Shown: piece by piece, positions 51,717-62,067 of the stretch
How the letters are laid out: each line of letters opens with the position of its first letter
How positions within the stretch are numbered: the stretch's first letter is position 1
NCBI RefSeq assembly: GCF_031729055.1
Contig: NZ_JAVMIP010000005.1
Span: 1 to 64,000, forward strand
Source: Pseudocalidococcus azoricus BACA0444
Lineage (GTDB): Bacteria; Cyanobacteriota; Cyanobacteriia; Thermosynechococcales; Thermosynechococcaceae
Reading direction: 5' to 3'
DNA: 64,000 bases
The notes under the pieces: model-generated
The model's database searches: none
Told to the model about the DNA's origin: nothing
Seen by the model: the letters and a program-made list of their open reading frames with translations, nothing else
Translations under genes and position numbers: made by a program

Positions 51717-51930
51717 AAAAATCTTAAGGTGATCCTCCCATGTCTGAATGAGTTTTCAAACCTTTACAACTAAATAAAAGCTGACATCTCACTGTCCATA
51801 CCAGTTCTGGGGCTGGCAGATGAAACACCTATAACAGGGAATTTAACCCCGGTGGTATCTCTAAAGCAATCTCCCATTTTTCAAGCCAGCATTACTTGGG
51901 GGTAAATCTGGGGGTATGTATTCACACTAT

Positions 51931-51949
51931 CTCAATGAGAATCGTTATG
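51931..51949. promoter_or_regulatory. Weak Fur-box-like sequence
   Basis: CTCAATGAGAATCGTTATG matches 13 of 19 positions of the classical Fur consensus built from GATAAT units. Located about 330 bp upstream of hpsA. Could be chance in AT-rich DNA. Confidence 0.25.
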
Positions 51950-52038
51950 TATCAATGCCTTCAGAGCTTGATTGCATAGCCCCCCTCTTCGTAGAGTGCG
52001 GACTATTTTGGTTATTAGCCAATTTTGTCCGAAAAGAC

Positions 52039-52054
52039 TGTGATTAAAATCACA
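52039..52054. promoter_or_regulatory. Perfect CRP (SyCRP1-type) binding site upstream of hpsA
   Basis: TGTGATTAAAATCACA is a perfect palindrome of the form TGTGA-N6-TCACA recognised by cAMP receptor proteins, including SyCRP1 of Synechocystis. It is centred about 228 bp before the hpsA start. SyCRP1 is known to control minor-pilin genes in Synechocystis, which makes the context sensible. Site seen directly; occupancy is inference. Confidence 0.72.
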
Positions 52055-52274
52055 CCCAGGCCTGGTTCAGTCACAGATAATTAAGGACTGATGGATTCTT
52101 AACAGTTCCATAATCTTTCTTTTGAATTTTATTCAATGTTACGAATTTGTATCAAACTAGCAACTTGTGCAAATTTTTTGTATGGGATTGTCCAAAATAG
52201 AAGTATTTCTGGTGTGTTTTTTGGCTGATTGACAAATTGAGTCCGACTAATTGATTTCCCAAGGTTGATGTCCA

Positions 52275-55200
52275 ATGAGTAAGCGTAATGACCGGTTTGG
52301 CCTGAGCAAGCGTACCTATCGTAAGTTAATGGGGACGTTACGCCATCTGTTTCGGCAACTCGGTCAGTGGCTGCGGCGGCGACTCAAGGGCGGTCAACGG
52401 CAGAGTCAACGGGGATTGCGTTTAGGGCGAGCGAGAGGATTTGTCCTGCCCACTGCGGTTTTAGTAGTTTTGGTTGTCTCAATCACCATTGGCGCGCTCT
52501 TGATTCGGAGCCTGAACCGAACGACACAAGTTTCAGGGCAACGCCAAGACTTAGAGGTGGTCAACCAGGCCACGCCAGCCATTGAACGGGCTAAAGCCAA
52601 ACTGGAATATATGTTCAGCGAGAGGAACAGCCAGCTACCCAGTGGGATTCCGGGGGAAGAAACGCTTCAGAATATTATGCTGGGTAACTCGGAATATACG
52701 TTGTCCGATGAGACTCGCATTAATATTGCTGGTGATTCCGCCCTAGATAATGCTTGGTATTTTCAACCCACCCCCGACTCTATTGTAGCTTACTCGATTA
52801 CGATGCGCCGTCCCAATGATACCCAGTTGAACCAGGCCGATAGTGTCAAAGCAGCAGCCCTCACCACCCGGAATCGTCCCCTGAAGACCGATGCAGCCTT
52901 TGCTGGGGAATGTAACGTTGTGGACACGACTGGGAGTGGGAGCGGGACTGAGGCGGGGTGGGATACGCTGGGCTCAGCAGATCTACGCAAAAACTTTCAG
53001 ATTGATGCCTTTGTCTATACCACAAATGGCGGTGGTAAGGCTCTCGCGACGGTTGAAACAGTCCAAGAACGCCGATATACAAGGGGCAACAAATGGGGAG
53101 CTTGGTTCCGTAATGACCTAGAGATATTTCCTGGCCCGGCGTTTCGCTGGAATGGAGCGATGCATACGGAAGGCACAGTCTATATGGGAGGAGATCAATT
53201 TTCTGCCTATTTAGTCAGTGCGCCCAAATCATGTATTTATTCTCGGAAATCCTCTGAAATTACGTCCCCAGGAGACATTAATGACACCAATAAATTTTTA
53301 GGGCATTTTGTTTCTGGCACAATTCGGGATAACACCTTTGCGGGGACAACAATTGTCCATTCTATTGGCAGTGGTGATGCGTTAGTAACCACAGGCGATG
53401 CCAACCCTACAGCCCAAAACGTCACTTACAACCCAACCCGTGATTCCGTTAATCCTGGCTCTCGGACTCCCGCTTCTATTGCACTGAATCCGGTCAAAAT
53501 TATTACCCAAGATGTGAGTGAGTCTCGGACTAGCACGGATATTTATAACCATGCCATTAAGGATAGTGCCTGGCCGACTCAGTTCTATACCCAATGGAAG
53601 CGCACCTACAACCAGGCCGAGGAAAAGCCCTATGTGGACGATACCTATCGCGCCGATAACCGCTATGGACCCAAGCCTGTTTATGGCAAAGACTTAAACA
53701 CAGAAGATGCAGACCTGAAAATTCCGACTGGTTCTTCCGTTGGCGATCCAATTCCAAGTACAAATTGGAAGCTCCTGGCAAACGTCCCCTACAATGATCC
53801 CTCTACGGATAACGATGACAACAAGCCCAAGGAAGAAATTGGTCTGGATGGTTATTGGGAGCGGCGAGCGCGGGCTGAGGGCTTACGGCTGATTGTGGGG
53901 CAGCGTTTAGAAGTTGGGAAACCTTTGGAAGTGCCAACGGCTTGGACAAGTGGACGGGCCAATGAATTCATGCAGCATCGGGCCTTGTGGGACAATCTGG
54001 CGGCGGTGCAAGGGACTGTGCTTTATCCCTACAATGTGGGGAGTACCGGGGCGGTTGATACCAGCATTACAGACCCTCTTGGTTCTTCCACAACCCTCAA
54101 TTCTGGGGGCGGTCAAACTCCAATCGCTTGCCTAGCCAGTGCCTATCATCCCGGAACCCCTCAAACCGCTTTACGCAGCATCAGATTTAATGAATATCGG
54201 GGTGTCACAGGTATTTCGACAACTGTTCCGTTTACTGACTTTTTAACAGGCCGAGGTACGGATGGCTGGGAATTTGCTCAACCGAGTTTTAATTCCTCAA
54301 TGGTGACAGCTTTAACGAACTTGACTAATTTTTCGGCGGATCGAACCACAAGTGGCAGTCGTTACAAGGGAGCATTTCCACCAGTTCAGGAAAGTAGTGC
54401 TACAGTTCGGCCGAACTTTACTGATATTACCCACGGGGACTTTTCCAATCTTTACCGCGCTTTGCAACTTTCGAGTGGAAATCGGACGGCGACGGGCTTA
54501 AGTTTGGCGGATCAATCGTATCTCGACTCGGCGGCTTGTGGGGTTGGCTTATTGGCCTATGAACTGTCGGTGTTACAAGGGACGGATAATGCCTTTACAA
54601 GTAATGATGATTTCTATACCTCAACCCTGGGTAATGGCTCTGGTAGTCAACTTTTGAACTTAGATAATAATGGCACCGCCTCCAGTACAGATCGGGGTTT
54701 GCCCATTCTCTTCAATAACATCCCCACTGCTGTCGGTACTGCCACTGCCAACGAGTCGGAGTTTAGATATAGCATTGGGACAGATGGTGTACCCCTAGTT
54801 AGCTTGCAGCGGATCAATGTTAGTACTCAGTTAACAACAAATTCTGGCTATGCCTCACCTGAGCTTTATGTCAGTGGCCTGGTTTCAGATTGGTCGGCTC
54901 GGCCTGGAACTACGGGCGCGATTGCGAATGAACAAAACAACACCCGTTTAGCCCGACTCATTGCGACCCGCGAACAGGCTGCCCATGATATGCTCACTTC
55001 CTATTCGGCCTCTACCTCTACCTATGAGTGTGGTCTGAAGGGGTTAACCAACGCACGGCAAAATCTGCGTACTTTATTCTGTTTAGGTGAACTGGGTGCA
55101 GCAGGAACAAATGCCGCAGGATATGCCTCTGGAACTGGGAAAGACCTCTGGCTGCCGGGTAAATTTGGGGCGGTATTGGCCAGTAGCCCTGCAAATCCAG

Positions 55201-57515
55201 CCGGTTCACCCTTACAAACAACATTGACCCTAGCTGCTAATAATCCCAGCCTGAATTACAACTATGACCTGACTTGGTTGAATCGGTTGGCAGCGGGTGA
55301 CAGGGTTTATATCAGTGGGAGCGGGGTTTATACGGTTATTAGCTGGAATTCATCCACCAGAGCCTTGGTTGTCAATACCGCCACGCCAATTTTTGAATCC
55401 GGAACAGGAACAATAGCCGGATCACCGATAGCTTGGACAAGTTTAGCCGCCGGGACAACGGTAACTCCTGCATTTACCTTCAGTAGTGGTTCTTCCGCTC
55501 AAGGGCCCATGACTCGTGGAAGTAACTTCACCTTCTCAGGTACTAATGCAATTGATACCAGCCTTTTACCTAGTTCTCTCACAGGTTCAAATGCTCCAGC
55601 AAACCTGAGTAATGCCCGGATTGGCTTTCGTTTCAGCGGCACAGACTATGTTGGCACTCTAGTCACAGCCACAACCAACCAACTGAGTTACGTTGTTAAT
55701 ATTGATGGCTCTGGTACTAATTTTACAATTCCAGCCAGCACCCCAATTGCGCTACTAGAATATCCAATCATAAACGCTGCTACAGTCAAACGCCTACCTC
55801 TTTACACGTTTAATACGGTACAGAAATATACGGCTCTCCAACCCCTGTTTCGGCCTACAGGTGGTACAGCAGTTAATCCTAATGATGTGAAGGCCACCCC
55901 GCGGGCGATTGGTTCTTGGACGACACCGAATAGCACCTCTACAGCATTGTCAGACACAAATCAAATTATCGGGCCAGCAGCTACGGATCAAGTTTATAAT
56001 GTGGCGTTTTTAGATGGTGCCTTGTTTAATGGCCGGGAAGAAATGAATGTCCGAGCGATGGATATTAACCTGGGGCTGTTGCGCGCGACTGGGTTAGGTA
56101 CAGATACCTGGCTGCCGATGAGTGGCCTGGTCTATGCGGCCCGGGAAGATGGGATGCGAGAAGATGGGATTGCTCGGCCGACTGGGACTTGGATGAATGC
56201 AGCGGCTAATCCTGGTACTGATCCTGCTCTGGGGAGTTTTGGTATCTCGATCAAGCCCGTTGACTTCTTTGCCGATCCAATGCGCCGTCCTCATGGATTT
56301 AAGTTGAGGAATGGTCTCAGGCTAGATCGGGTTGGTTTAACCGCTGCTAAAAATGTTCGCGGACTATCGTTTATCAGTGACAACCCCGCTTATATTGAAG
56401 GTGACTTTAACTGGCACACGACTAATGGCACAACGGGCGGGCGAATCGAAGAGTTTACTCAGCTTTTGCCTAATGATTTTGATGCCACCACTTTTTACAC
56501 CAACCGGACAACTCGGAATACAAGCTTTGCTCGGCCTACAACAGATACTTGGCGGCCCACTGAAATTTTGGCTGATGCGGTAAGTATTCTTTCGGGTAAC
56601 TTCTGCTCTGGATCGGCTAATGACTACTGGGCTGAAGCCTATAACGATACGGTGACTGGGTTAGGCGCAAACTCACCCGAAAACTGGGCAATTAATTTTC
56701 CGAGTGCTAATAATGGAACTGCTGAGGTTGTTAATAGTCCTAGTACCTCTCAGATTTATCGCCAATGTGGTGCTTCGGCCAGTTTGAGAACTTCTTACCT
56801 AAATGCTAATCGGCCCCGTGGGGATGGCACAGAAGGCTCAACAACAGGTGGTTTACCTGCCAATAGTGTCTGGGTGCGGGAAGATCCCTTTGACCCCAGT
56901 ACACCCGTTTATGTCAACCCCAATGGCCTGCCGATGCAACTGACCTATACGACAGGGGTACGGGCTGATTTTACGAATGCCTCCGGGGCCTGGTACAACG
57001 CGTTTACCGGGGATAATGGCCGCTCAGTCATGTCCCCTTCTGATACCCGCACAAATGCCGTAATTGTTAGCGGTACGGTTACGTCTCGGCCCGGGCAGTC
57101 TTATGGGGGAATGCACAACTTCCCAAGGTTTATCCAGGCCTGGGGAAATCTAAATCTCTGGATTCAAGGCTCATTCCTGCAACTGAACTTCTCCACCTCT
57201 GCCACTGGCCCCTTCGATCAAGATCGTTGGGAATCTGGTTCTGGTGTTCCAGCTTTGACCGCTTACACTTTTGCTGCTGACACATCCAATGAACGGATTA
57301 ACTACTACGGAGCGCCCACTCGTCGTTGGGGATATGACCCTGGATTACAGCTTGCGCCTGCGGGGCCTGTGGCGGCCCGGTTTATTAACAAAGATAAGGC
57401 TCGAAGCGTATTTTTCACCGAACTACCTGCTGATGATCCTTACATCTTGCGTTTGCGTTGCGCGTTTGGCCCCAGTGGCACGATTGACCCCTCAGTAACC
57501 GGATGTCCGACCTAG
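52275..57515 (+). CDS. hpsA: Hormogonium polysaccharide secretion protein HpsA-like
   Basis: 1746 aa. A basic N-terminal region (residues 1-50) precedes a prepilin-like hydrophobic segment RARGFVLPTAVLVVLVVSIT, with GF as a candidate processing site but no Glu at position five. The rest is a large exported region rich in Ser, Thr, Asn and Gly, with NQATPAIERAKAKLEYMF right after the helix, an arrangement I associate with HpsA. In filamentous species HpsA is needed for polysaccharide export and motility. First gene of a four-gene pseudopilin operon; its last codons overlap the next ATG by 13 bp. Confidence 0.85.
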   Translation: MSKRNDRFGLSKRTYRKLMGTLRHLFRQLGQWLRRRLKGGQRQSQRGLRLGRARGFVLPTAVLVVLVVSITIGALLIRSLNRTTQVSGQRQDLEVVNQATPAIERAKAKLEYMFSERNSQLPSGIPGEETLQNIMLGNSEYTLSDETRINIAGDSALDNAWYFQPTPDSIVAYSITMRRPNDTQLNQADSVKAAALTTRNRPLKTDAAFAGECNVVDTTGSGSGTEAGWDTLGSADLRKNFQIDAFVYTTNGGGKALATVETVQERRYTRGNKWGAWFRNDLEIFPGPAFRWNGAMHTEGTVYMGGDQFSAYLVSAPKSCIYSRKSSEITSPGDINDTNKFLGHFVSGTIRDNTFAGTTIVHSIGSGDALVTTGDANPTAQNVTYNPTRDSVNPGSRTPASIALNPVKIITQDVSESRTSTDIYNHAIKDSAWPTQFYTQWKRTYNQAEEKPYVDDTYRADNRYGPKPVYGKDLNTEDADLKIPTGSSVGDPIPSTNWKLLANVPYNDPSTDNDDNKPKEEIGLDGYWERRARAEGLRLIVGQRLEVGKPLEVPTAWTSGRANEFMQHRALWDNLAAVQGTVLYPYNVGSTGAVDTSITDPLGSSTTLNSGGGQTPIACLASAYHPGTPQTALRSIRFNEYRGVTGISTTVPFTDFLTGRGTDGWEFAQPSFNSSMVTALTNLTNFSADRTTSGSRYKGAFPPVQESSATVRPNFTDITHGDFSNLYRALQLSSGNRTATGLSLADQSYLDSAACGVGLLAYELSVLQGTDNAFTSNDDFYTSTLGNGSGSQLLNLDNNGTASSTDRGLPILFNNIPTAVGTATANESEFRYSIGTDGVPLVSLQRINVSTQLTTNSGYASPELYVSGLVSDWSARPGTTGAIANEQNNTRLARLIATREQAAHDMLTSYSASTSTYECGLKGLTNARQNLRTLFCLGELGAAGTNAAGYASGTGKDLWLPGKFGAVLASSPANPAGSPLQTTLTLAANNPSLNYNYDLTWLNRLAAGDRVYISGSGVYTVISWNSSTRALVVNTATPIFESGTGTIAGSPIAWTSLAAGTTVTPAFTFSSGSSAQGPMTRGSNFTFSGTNAIDTSLLPSSLTGSNAPANLSNARIGFRFSGTDYVGTLVTATTNQLSYVVNIDGSGTNFTIPASTPIALLEYPIINAATVKRLPLYTFNTVQKYTALQPLFRPTGGTAVNPNDVKATPRAIGSWTTPNSTSTALSDTNQIIGPAATDQVYNVAFLDGALFNGREEMNVRAMDINLGLLRATGLGTDTWLPMSGLVYAAREDGMREDGIARPTGTWMNAAANPGTDPALGSFGISIKPVDFFADPMRRPHGFKLRNGLRLDRVGLTAAKNVRGLSFISDNPAYIEGDFNWHTTNGTTGGRIEEFTQLLPNDFDATTFYTNRTTRNTSFARPTTDTWRPTEILADAVSILSGNFCSGSANDYWAEAYNDTVTGLGANSPENWAINFPSANNGTAEVVNSPSTSQIYRQCGASASLRTSYLNANRPRGDGTEGSTTGGLPANSVWVREDPFDPSTPVYVNPNGLPMQLTYTTGVRADFTNASGAWYNAFTGDNGRSVMSPSDTRTNAVIVSGTVTSRPGQSYGGMHNFPRFIQAWGNLNLWIQGSFLQLNFSTSATGPFDQDRWESGSGVPALTAYTFAADTSNERINYYGAPTRRWGYDPGLQLAPAGPVAARFINKDKARSVFFTELPADDPYILRLRCAFGPSGTIDPSVTGCPT

Positions 57516-58189
57516 AAAAAATTGGGAGAGTCTGGATGTTAACTCTATCTTCAAAAAAACTGCACTGGCGAACTGCCCTCAATCAAGGCTTAACAATGGC
57601 AGAGTGCTTATTAGCTGTTGCTGTCACTGGCATCCTGTTGGCTGGCCTGGCTCCCCCCCTGTTTATTTTGCAAGCTACCCGAGTCCAAAATGCCCGAATT
57701 GAACAAGCTGTAACCATCGCCCAAGGGGAAATTGATGATATTGGGGTCAAGATTGCCTTGGGGAAAGCCCAGTTTACGTCGGAGTCAGCATTTACGGCGG
57801 TACTTCCTCCTGTCTCGACCGCATCTAGCCTTAATTCTCAAGCACCTCCAACCACGACCCAAACCTGTAGCATTATGCCCACCTCAGCCACAGTGGGTTG
57901 TATTCGCACCCTCGGTAGTCAAGAATATGTGGTGCAACAATTCCGCACGGCTGGAACGGCAACAAGAGACTTTAGTAACTTTAATATGCAGGTTCGGGTT
58001 TATAGCCGCCGGATTTTCCAAACAGGAGGAGTTGGGGCAGCAACCACAAACCCTGGTACCCCGATGAAAGCAACCTTTACTGCCTATCCCGATGCGTCTG
58101 GCCGCCCCCTAGTAACCCTGACTACTACCCAAATTCAAGGGAGTTATTGCAACGACAGTTCTTCGAGTACCGCCTGCTTGCTTCAATAA
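57503..58189 (+). CDS. hpsB: Pseudopilin HpsB-like
   Basis: 228 aa from ATG at 57503, overlapping the end of hpsA; an ATG at 57536 is an alternative. LNQGLTMAECLLAVAVTGIL carries a class III prepilin cleavage site after Gly and the Glu at +5, followed by a hydrophobic helix. The downstream part QIEQAVTIAQGEIDDIG-like (ARIEQAVTIAQGEIDDIGVK) is the usual pilin stalk. Part of the hps operon; probably a minor pilin of a type IV pilus-like secretion machine. Confidence 0.83.
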   Translation: MSDLEKIGRVWMLTLSSKKLHWRTALNQGLTMAECLLAVAVTGILLAGLAPPLFILQATRVQNARIEQAVTIAQGEIDDIGVKIALGKAQFTSESAFTAVLPPVSTASSLNSQAPPTTTQTCSIMPTSATVGCIRTLGSQEYVVQQFRTAGTATRDFSNFNMQVRVYSRRIFQTGGVGAATTNPGTPMKATFTAYPDASGRPLVTLTTTQIQGSYCNDSSSSTACLLQ

Positions 58190-58226
58190 CCTATCACAAA
58201 CTAATTTTAACCATCATCCCTGTAAT

Positions 58227-59276
58227 ATGACTAATTATCAGCCAAACCGTTTTAATAAGATTTCTTTCTATCTGGTTATGCGGAGTAAATCTGGCTTCAC
58301 CCTTGTGGAGTTGTTGGTGGCAATTGTGATTGGTTTATTGATAACCGCAACATTGGGATCTATTTTAGTTAATATTCTCAGTTCAGATAGTAGCCAAACT
58401 GCAAGGTCAGAAGTGGAGCAGGATGTTCAGTCAACCGTTAGCTTTATTATGTCGGACTTGAGCCAGGCCAGTTATGTGTATGATGGCAACTGTATGCAGG
58501 GGCAGGGTAGTGCGTCCAGTTCTAACTCGACTAATTTTTGTCCAGGCCTGGTCAATCATATCCCCAGCCTTGGGACTGGCATTACACCCGTTTTAGCCAT
58601 GTGGATTTTGGAGCCAGTTCCCTATTACGGCACAACCACGCAAATTCCAACAAGCTGCTCGGGCCTGGGGGCATTACAGCAAGATTGTTCCAGCCTACAA
58701 AGCTCTCGACGCGCCTATAGCTTAATTGTCTATTACTTAGACACAACAACTAATTCTCAATTTGGTGGCTTGGCTCGCTTACGGAGATATGTTTTACGCA
58801 AATATACAACTCTCACTAGCAGTTCAATGTCAATTACAACAGGTTACGTTGATCCATTCCCCAACGATTCCAAAATTGCTCTCTTTCGCCGCTGGCCCTA
58901 TGATGGTGCTGACAGTGCAACTAATCAACAATCTTCTTTGCCATCGAATAATTTGAGTCTCGCTCCTGTTGTAGCTGATTATATTGATGCGAATTGGACA
59001 GGGGTTGCTGCGACCCCTATTGCCTGCCGGACTAATCCTGACTATATTCGTACTCCCTTAACCTCCTCTGCCAATAGTTTTTATGCCTGTGTATTAAACA
59101 AATCTGATAGTACAACTGGTACTCAGTCTCCCGGTAAAAATACATCTACATTTGTTTATCTTCGGGGTAATACCCAGGGTAAATCAGGTTTTACAATTAG
59201 TACTGGAACCCAGGTTCGTCCGGTTGTGACTGCCATTGTCTTAAGTAAAGGGGTTTCAGATAATGATCCCTACTAA
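58227..59276 (+). CDS. hpsC: Pseudopilin HpsC-like
   Basis: 349 aa. The prepilin signal KSGFTLVELLVAIVIGLLIT is textbook (cleavage before Phe, Glu at +5). It follows hpsB by 37 bp. The long globular domain with several Cys (CMQGQGSASS, CSGLGALQQDCSS) fits PilW/HpsC-like large minor pilins. An 18-residue basic leader precedes the cleavage site. Confidence 0.83.
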   Translation: MTNYQPNRFNKISFYLVMRSKSGFTLVELLVAIVIGLLITATLGSILVNILSSDSSQTARSEVEQDVQSTVSFIMSDLSQASYVYDGNCMQGQGSASSSNSTNFCPGLVNHIPSLGTGITPVLAMWILEPVPYYGTTTQIPTSCSGLGALQQDCSSLQSSRRAYSLIVYYLDTTTNSQFGGLARLRRYVLRKYTTLTSSSMSITTGYVDPFPNDSKIALFRRWPYDGADSATNQQSSLPSNNLSLAPVVADYIDANWTGVAATPIACRTNPDYIRTPLTSSANSFYACVLNKSDSTTGTQSPGKNTSTFVYLRGNTQGKSGFTISTGTQVRPVVTAIVLSKGVSDNDPY

Positions 59277-59383
59277 ACTAGCACCACTTTAAGCGTTTTG
59301 GGGTATTGACGATCAATCTAGCTTCTAGGGTATTGAAGGTCATTTTAGTGGTTCATCCAGTTATAAATAAGGCATAGGTTCTG

Positions 59384-59917
59384 ATGCGCAAGCTTAACTC
59401 TCAAAACTCTGGCTTTTCTGTTGCTGAGATATTTGTAATTGCTGCAATTATTGCGGTTCTCGTTGCAATCGGAGTTCCTAGTTGGTTAAGCTTCTTAAAT
59501 GGACAAAGAATGCGAGTTGCCCAGGTTGATGCTGCCTCTGCTTTACGTCTTGCCCAGGCCGGGGCGCGCCGGGAAAATCTTCAATGGATTGCGGCATTTC
59601 GGACTAATAATAATCGAGTTCAGTGGAGTGTGAATCGGTCTAGTACGCCAACAAGTCAATGGAGCTGGGTTGATTTGGCAGGGAATAGTGCTGATCAGAT
59701 TCAAATTAGTTCTACAGCCACAAACTTTACGACCAGCAGTGGTATTTACCAATTTTCCTTTGATTATGATGGCCGGGTGAGTGCTTCTAATTCGATTCCA
59801 GCCCGTATCACGTTTCAGCCTCGTAATATTACAACAGCCGCCCAGCAGCGTTGTGTTCGCATTTTAACTCTTTTGGGAGCATTAAACTTAGATAAGGGAT
59901 CCTCCTGTAACAGTTAG
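59384..59917 (+). CDS. Pseudopilin HpsD-like (GspH/type IV pilin)
   Basis: 177 aa. Prepilin start NSGFSVAEIFVIAAIIAVLV with Glu at +5 and a helix ending VGIPSW-like (AIGVPSWLSFLNGQRMR). The C-terminus has CVRILTLLGALNLDKGSSC, a cysteine pair that resembles the disulfide loop of pilins. It lies 107 bp after hpsC. Position matches hpsD of filamentous cyanobacteria; the letter is inferred. Confidence 0.78.
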   Translation: MRKLNSQNSGFSVAEIFVIAAIIAVLVAIGVPSWLSFLNGQRMRVAQVDAASALRLAQAGARRENLQWIAAFRTNNNRVQWSVNRSSTPTSQWSWVDLAGNSADQIQISSTATNFTTSSGIYQFSFDYDGRVSASNSIPARITFQPRNITTAAQQRCVRILTLLGALNLDKGSSCNS

Positions 59918-59995
59918 ATACTTAACAACTTCTCGTGAGACTACTATTTGTAAAGTATCACTATAGTTTTATTGTTAACCTATTACTTACAGAAC

Positions 59996-60517
59996 ATGAA
60001 TGATCAAGAGCTTTTTACTGCCTTTATTCAAGCCCTACTTCAAGGAGAATCTACCCTTATATCCAATCCTAGTTATCGGGTTGAATCGGCCTTTGGGACA
60101 CTGCAATTAGTGGATAATAAGTCTGGTGTGATTGCCACGGTAAAGCTTGGGGAAAACCCAATTAAACTATCGGTTAAACGCCATATTAATTGTTGGGACG
60201 AACTCCGGCAAACCTTGGGACAATTCTCGTTCTTTCCCGATGTCAAGGCCCTGAAGACTCCCTTAGTTCCCTTCATCCAAATTGCGATTCCGGAGGGAGA
60301 TCAGTTGTATGAATCTCTAGCCAGTGAAGTTTGGCGGAGTTGGCGGCGGGGGGCAGTCAAAGCGGTCAAGATTTTAGTAGAGGGGCAATGGCACACTGTC
60401 CAAGATATTACCTGTAGCAGTGGCGTGGTTTTTTTTATTCTTGATGCCGGGCCTGGGGAAGTGCAGACAACAGGGAATACTCAACTGGCCTGGTTGGGGC
60501 AAGCCACTGAATCATAG
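59996..60517 (+). CDS. Conserved hypothetical protein
   Basis: 173 aa from ATG at 59996 (the longer upstream frame lacks support). Begins MNDQELFTAFIQALLQGEST and ends in a beta-rich segment VFFILDAGPGEVQTTGNTQL. No known motif, signal peptide or membrane segment. It follows the hps operon on the same strand by 78 bp and could be co-transcribed. I do not recognise the family beyond its looking cyanobacterial. Confidence 0.65.
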   Translation: MNDQELFTAFIQALLQGESTLISNPSYRVESAFGTLQLVDNKSGVIATVKLGENPIKLSVKRHINCWDELRQTLGQFSFFPDVKALKTPLVPFIQIAIPEGDQLYESLASEVWRSWRRGAVKAVKILVEGQWHTVQDITCSSGVVFFILDAGPGEVQTTGNTQLAWLGQATES

Positions 60518-60715
60518 AGGCCGAGGTGAAGACTGATCAGCTATTCTATGGGACTTTTCTATTCCAGACTTGTTTGATTAGGGAATTGATAGCTGGCCTG
60601 GCAGATGATTGTGTTTTGAGTCCAGCGCGCCCATTGTCAAAGAATCGGAATATCCCACTGATGGAATATCTAGTTTGGCAGTGATGCTCCAGAATTGCCG
60701 TTGGTATTTATTTCA

Positions 60716-62065
60716 CTAACCTGCTGGGACTAGATCCTTAATTAGTTGACAATACCAGGCCCCCAAATCCGCCAAGGCCCGATCTCGATAGGCTCCATAG
60801 CGTTCCTGTTTAGCGCGAATTCGTTTTTCTAAGGGTGGCATAATCCCAAAATTCGGCGGCATCGGTTGGAAATGTTTAACATCGGCCGTACTAATGTAGT
60901 GAATTAAGGCCCCGCTCATCGTGGTTTCCGGTAGGGTCACAGGTTCAAGATTTTGGGCCAACCGCACAGCATTGGCTCCCGCCAACCAGCCTCCTGCCAC
61001 CGCTGCCGTATAACCCTCGGTTCCCACTAATTGCCCCGCCGCGAGCCAATGGGGTTGATCTTGAAATTGCAGGGTTGCCGTTAGGAGTTTCGGCGCATTC
61101 AAGAACGTATTCCGGTGCATCACCCCCAAGCGGACAAATTCAGCATTCTCCAGGCCTGGAATCAGCCGAAACACTCGTTGCTGCTCACCCCAACGTAAAT
61201 TGGTTTGAAAGCCAACTAAATTCCAGAGTTGCCCGGCTTTATCTTCTTGCCGCAGTTGTGCCACGGCGTAGGGCCTGGGTTGTTCAGGATAGCGAGGATC
61301 ACTCAAGCCCACTGGTTTTAAGGGGCCAAAGGTCAAGGTTTCCATCCCCCGGCGGGCTTGTTCTTCAATAGGTAAGCAGGCTTCAAAAAACTTGGCTGTC
61401 TCGCGATCAAAATCCTTTAAGGGGGCCTGTTCCGCAGAGTTTAGGGCTTCCCAAAAAGCTTGATACTCGGCCTGGGTCATTGGACAGTTCAAATAGGCAG
61501 CTTCCCCCTTGTCATAGCGAGAGGCCAAAAACGCAATCTCCCGGTTAATGGTTTCCCCCACCACAATCGGACTAGCCGCATCAAAGAAACTGAGGTAGTC
61601 CAGGCCTGTGAACCGTTGTAAATCTGCTGCCAACGCCGGACTAGTCAAGGGGCCGGTACACAAAACCACAATCCCAGCGCGGGGAATTTCGGGAAGTTCT
61701 TCACGACGCAATTCAATTAAGGGATGTTCAGCTAAAGTTGCCGTTAAATCCTGACTAAACTGCCCCCGATCCACTGCCAACGCGCCCCCAGCCGGAACTT
61801 GATGTTGATCCGCCTTGGCAATCACCACCGAACCCAGTTGCCGTAATTCCTGATGCAATAACCCCGCCGCCCGATCACTGGCCATCGCCCCAAAGGAGTT
61901 ACTACAGACCAGTTCCGCCAGATGTTCGCTGTGGTGGGCCGGGGTTTGCTGAGTTGGGCGCATTTCCCATAAGATCACCGGCCATCCTGCACGGGCAATT
62001 TGCCAGGCCGCCTCAGTCCCCGCTAACCCCCCGCCGATCACATGAATGGGTTGTTGTGTTGACAT
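60716..62065 (-). CDS. trmFO: Folate-dependent tRNA (uracil-54-C5) methyltransferase TrmFO
   Basis: 449 aa from ATG at 62065; the frame also opens at a TTG two codons upstream. Uses methylene-tetrahydrofolate and FAD to make ribothymidine 54 in the T loop of tRNA. The FAD-binding start [20 protein letters not shown] and [14 protein letters not shown] with the catalytic-region Cys are clear. The C-terminal SFGIMPPL-like [20 protein letters not shown] is also diagnostic. Follows the Uma2 gene by a few bases. Confidence 0.96.
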   Translation of the reverse strand: MSTQQPIHVIGGGLAGTEAAWQIARAGWPVILWEMRPTQQTPAHHSEHLAELVCSNSFGAMASDRAAGLLHQELRQLGSVVIAKADQHQVPAGGALAVDRGQFSQDLTATLAEHPLIELRREELPEIPRAGIVVLCTGPLTSPALAADLQRFTGLDYLSFFDAASPIVVGETINREIAFLASRYDKGEAAYLNCPMTQAEYQAFWEALNSAEQAPLKDFDRETAKFFEACLPIEEQARRGMETLTFGPLKPVGLSDPRYPEQPRPYAVAQLRQEDKAGQLWNLVGFQTNLRWGEQQRVFRLIPGLENAEFVRLGVMHRNTFLNAPKLLTATLQFQDQPHWLAAGQLVGTEGYTAAVAGGWLAGANAVRLAQNLEPVTLPETTMSGALIHYISTADVKHFQPMPPNFGIMPPLEKRIRAKQERYGAYRDRALADLGAWYCQLIKDLVPAG

Positions 62066-62067
62066 AA

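Larger units (their letters stand above)
51717..52274. other. Regulatory region upstream of hpsA
   Basis: 558 bp, AT-rich, with a candidate Fur-like box (51931-51949), a perfect CRP-type site (52039-52054), an overlapping CCAGGCCTGG palindrome just downstream of it (52056-52065) and a TTGAATTTTATTCAA palindrome (52122-52136). No coding frame. The hpsA promoter should lie between the CRP site and 52274. Confidence 0.55.
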
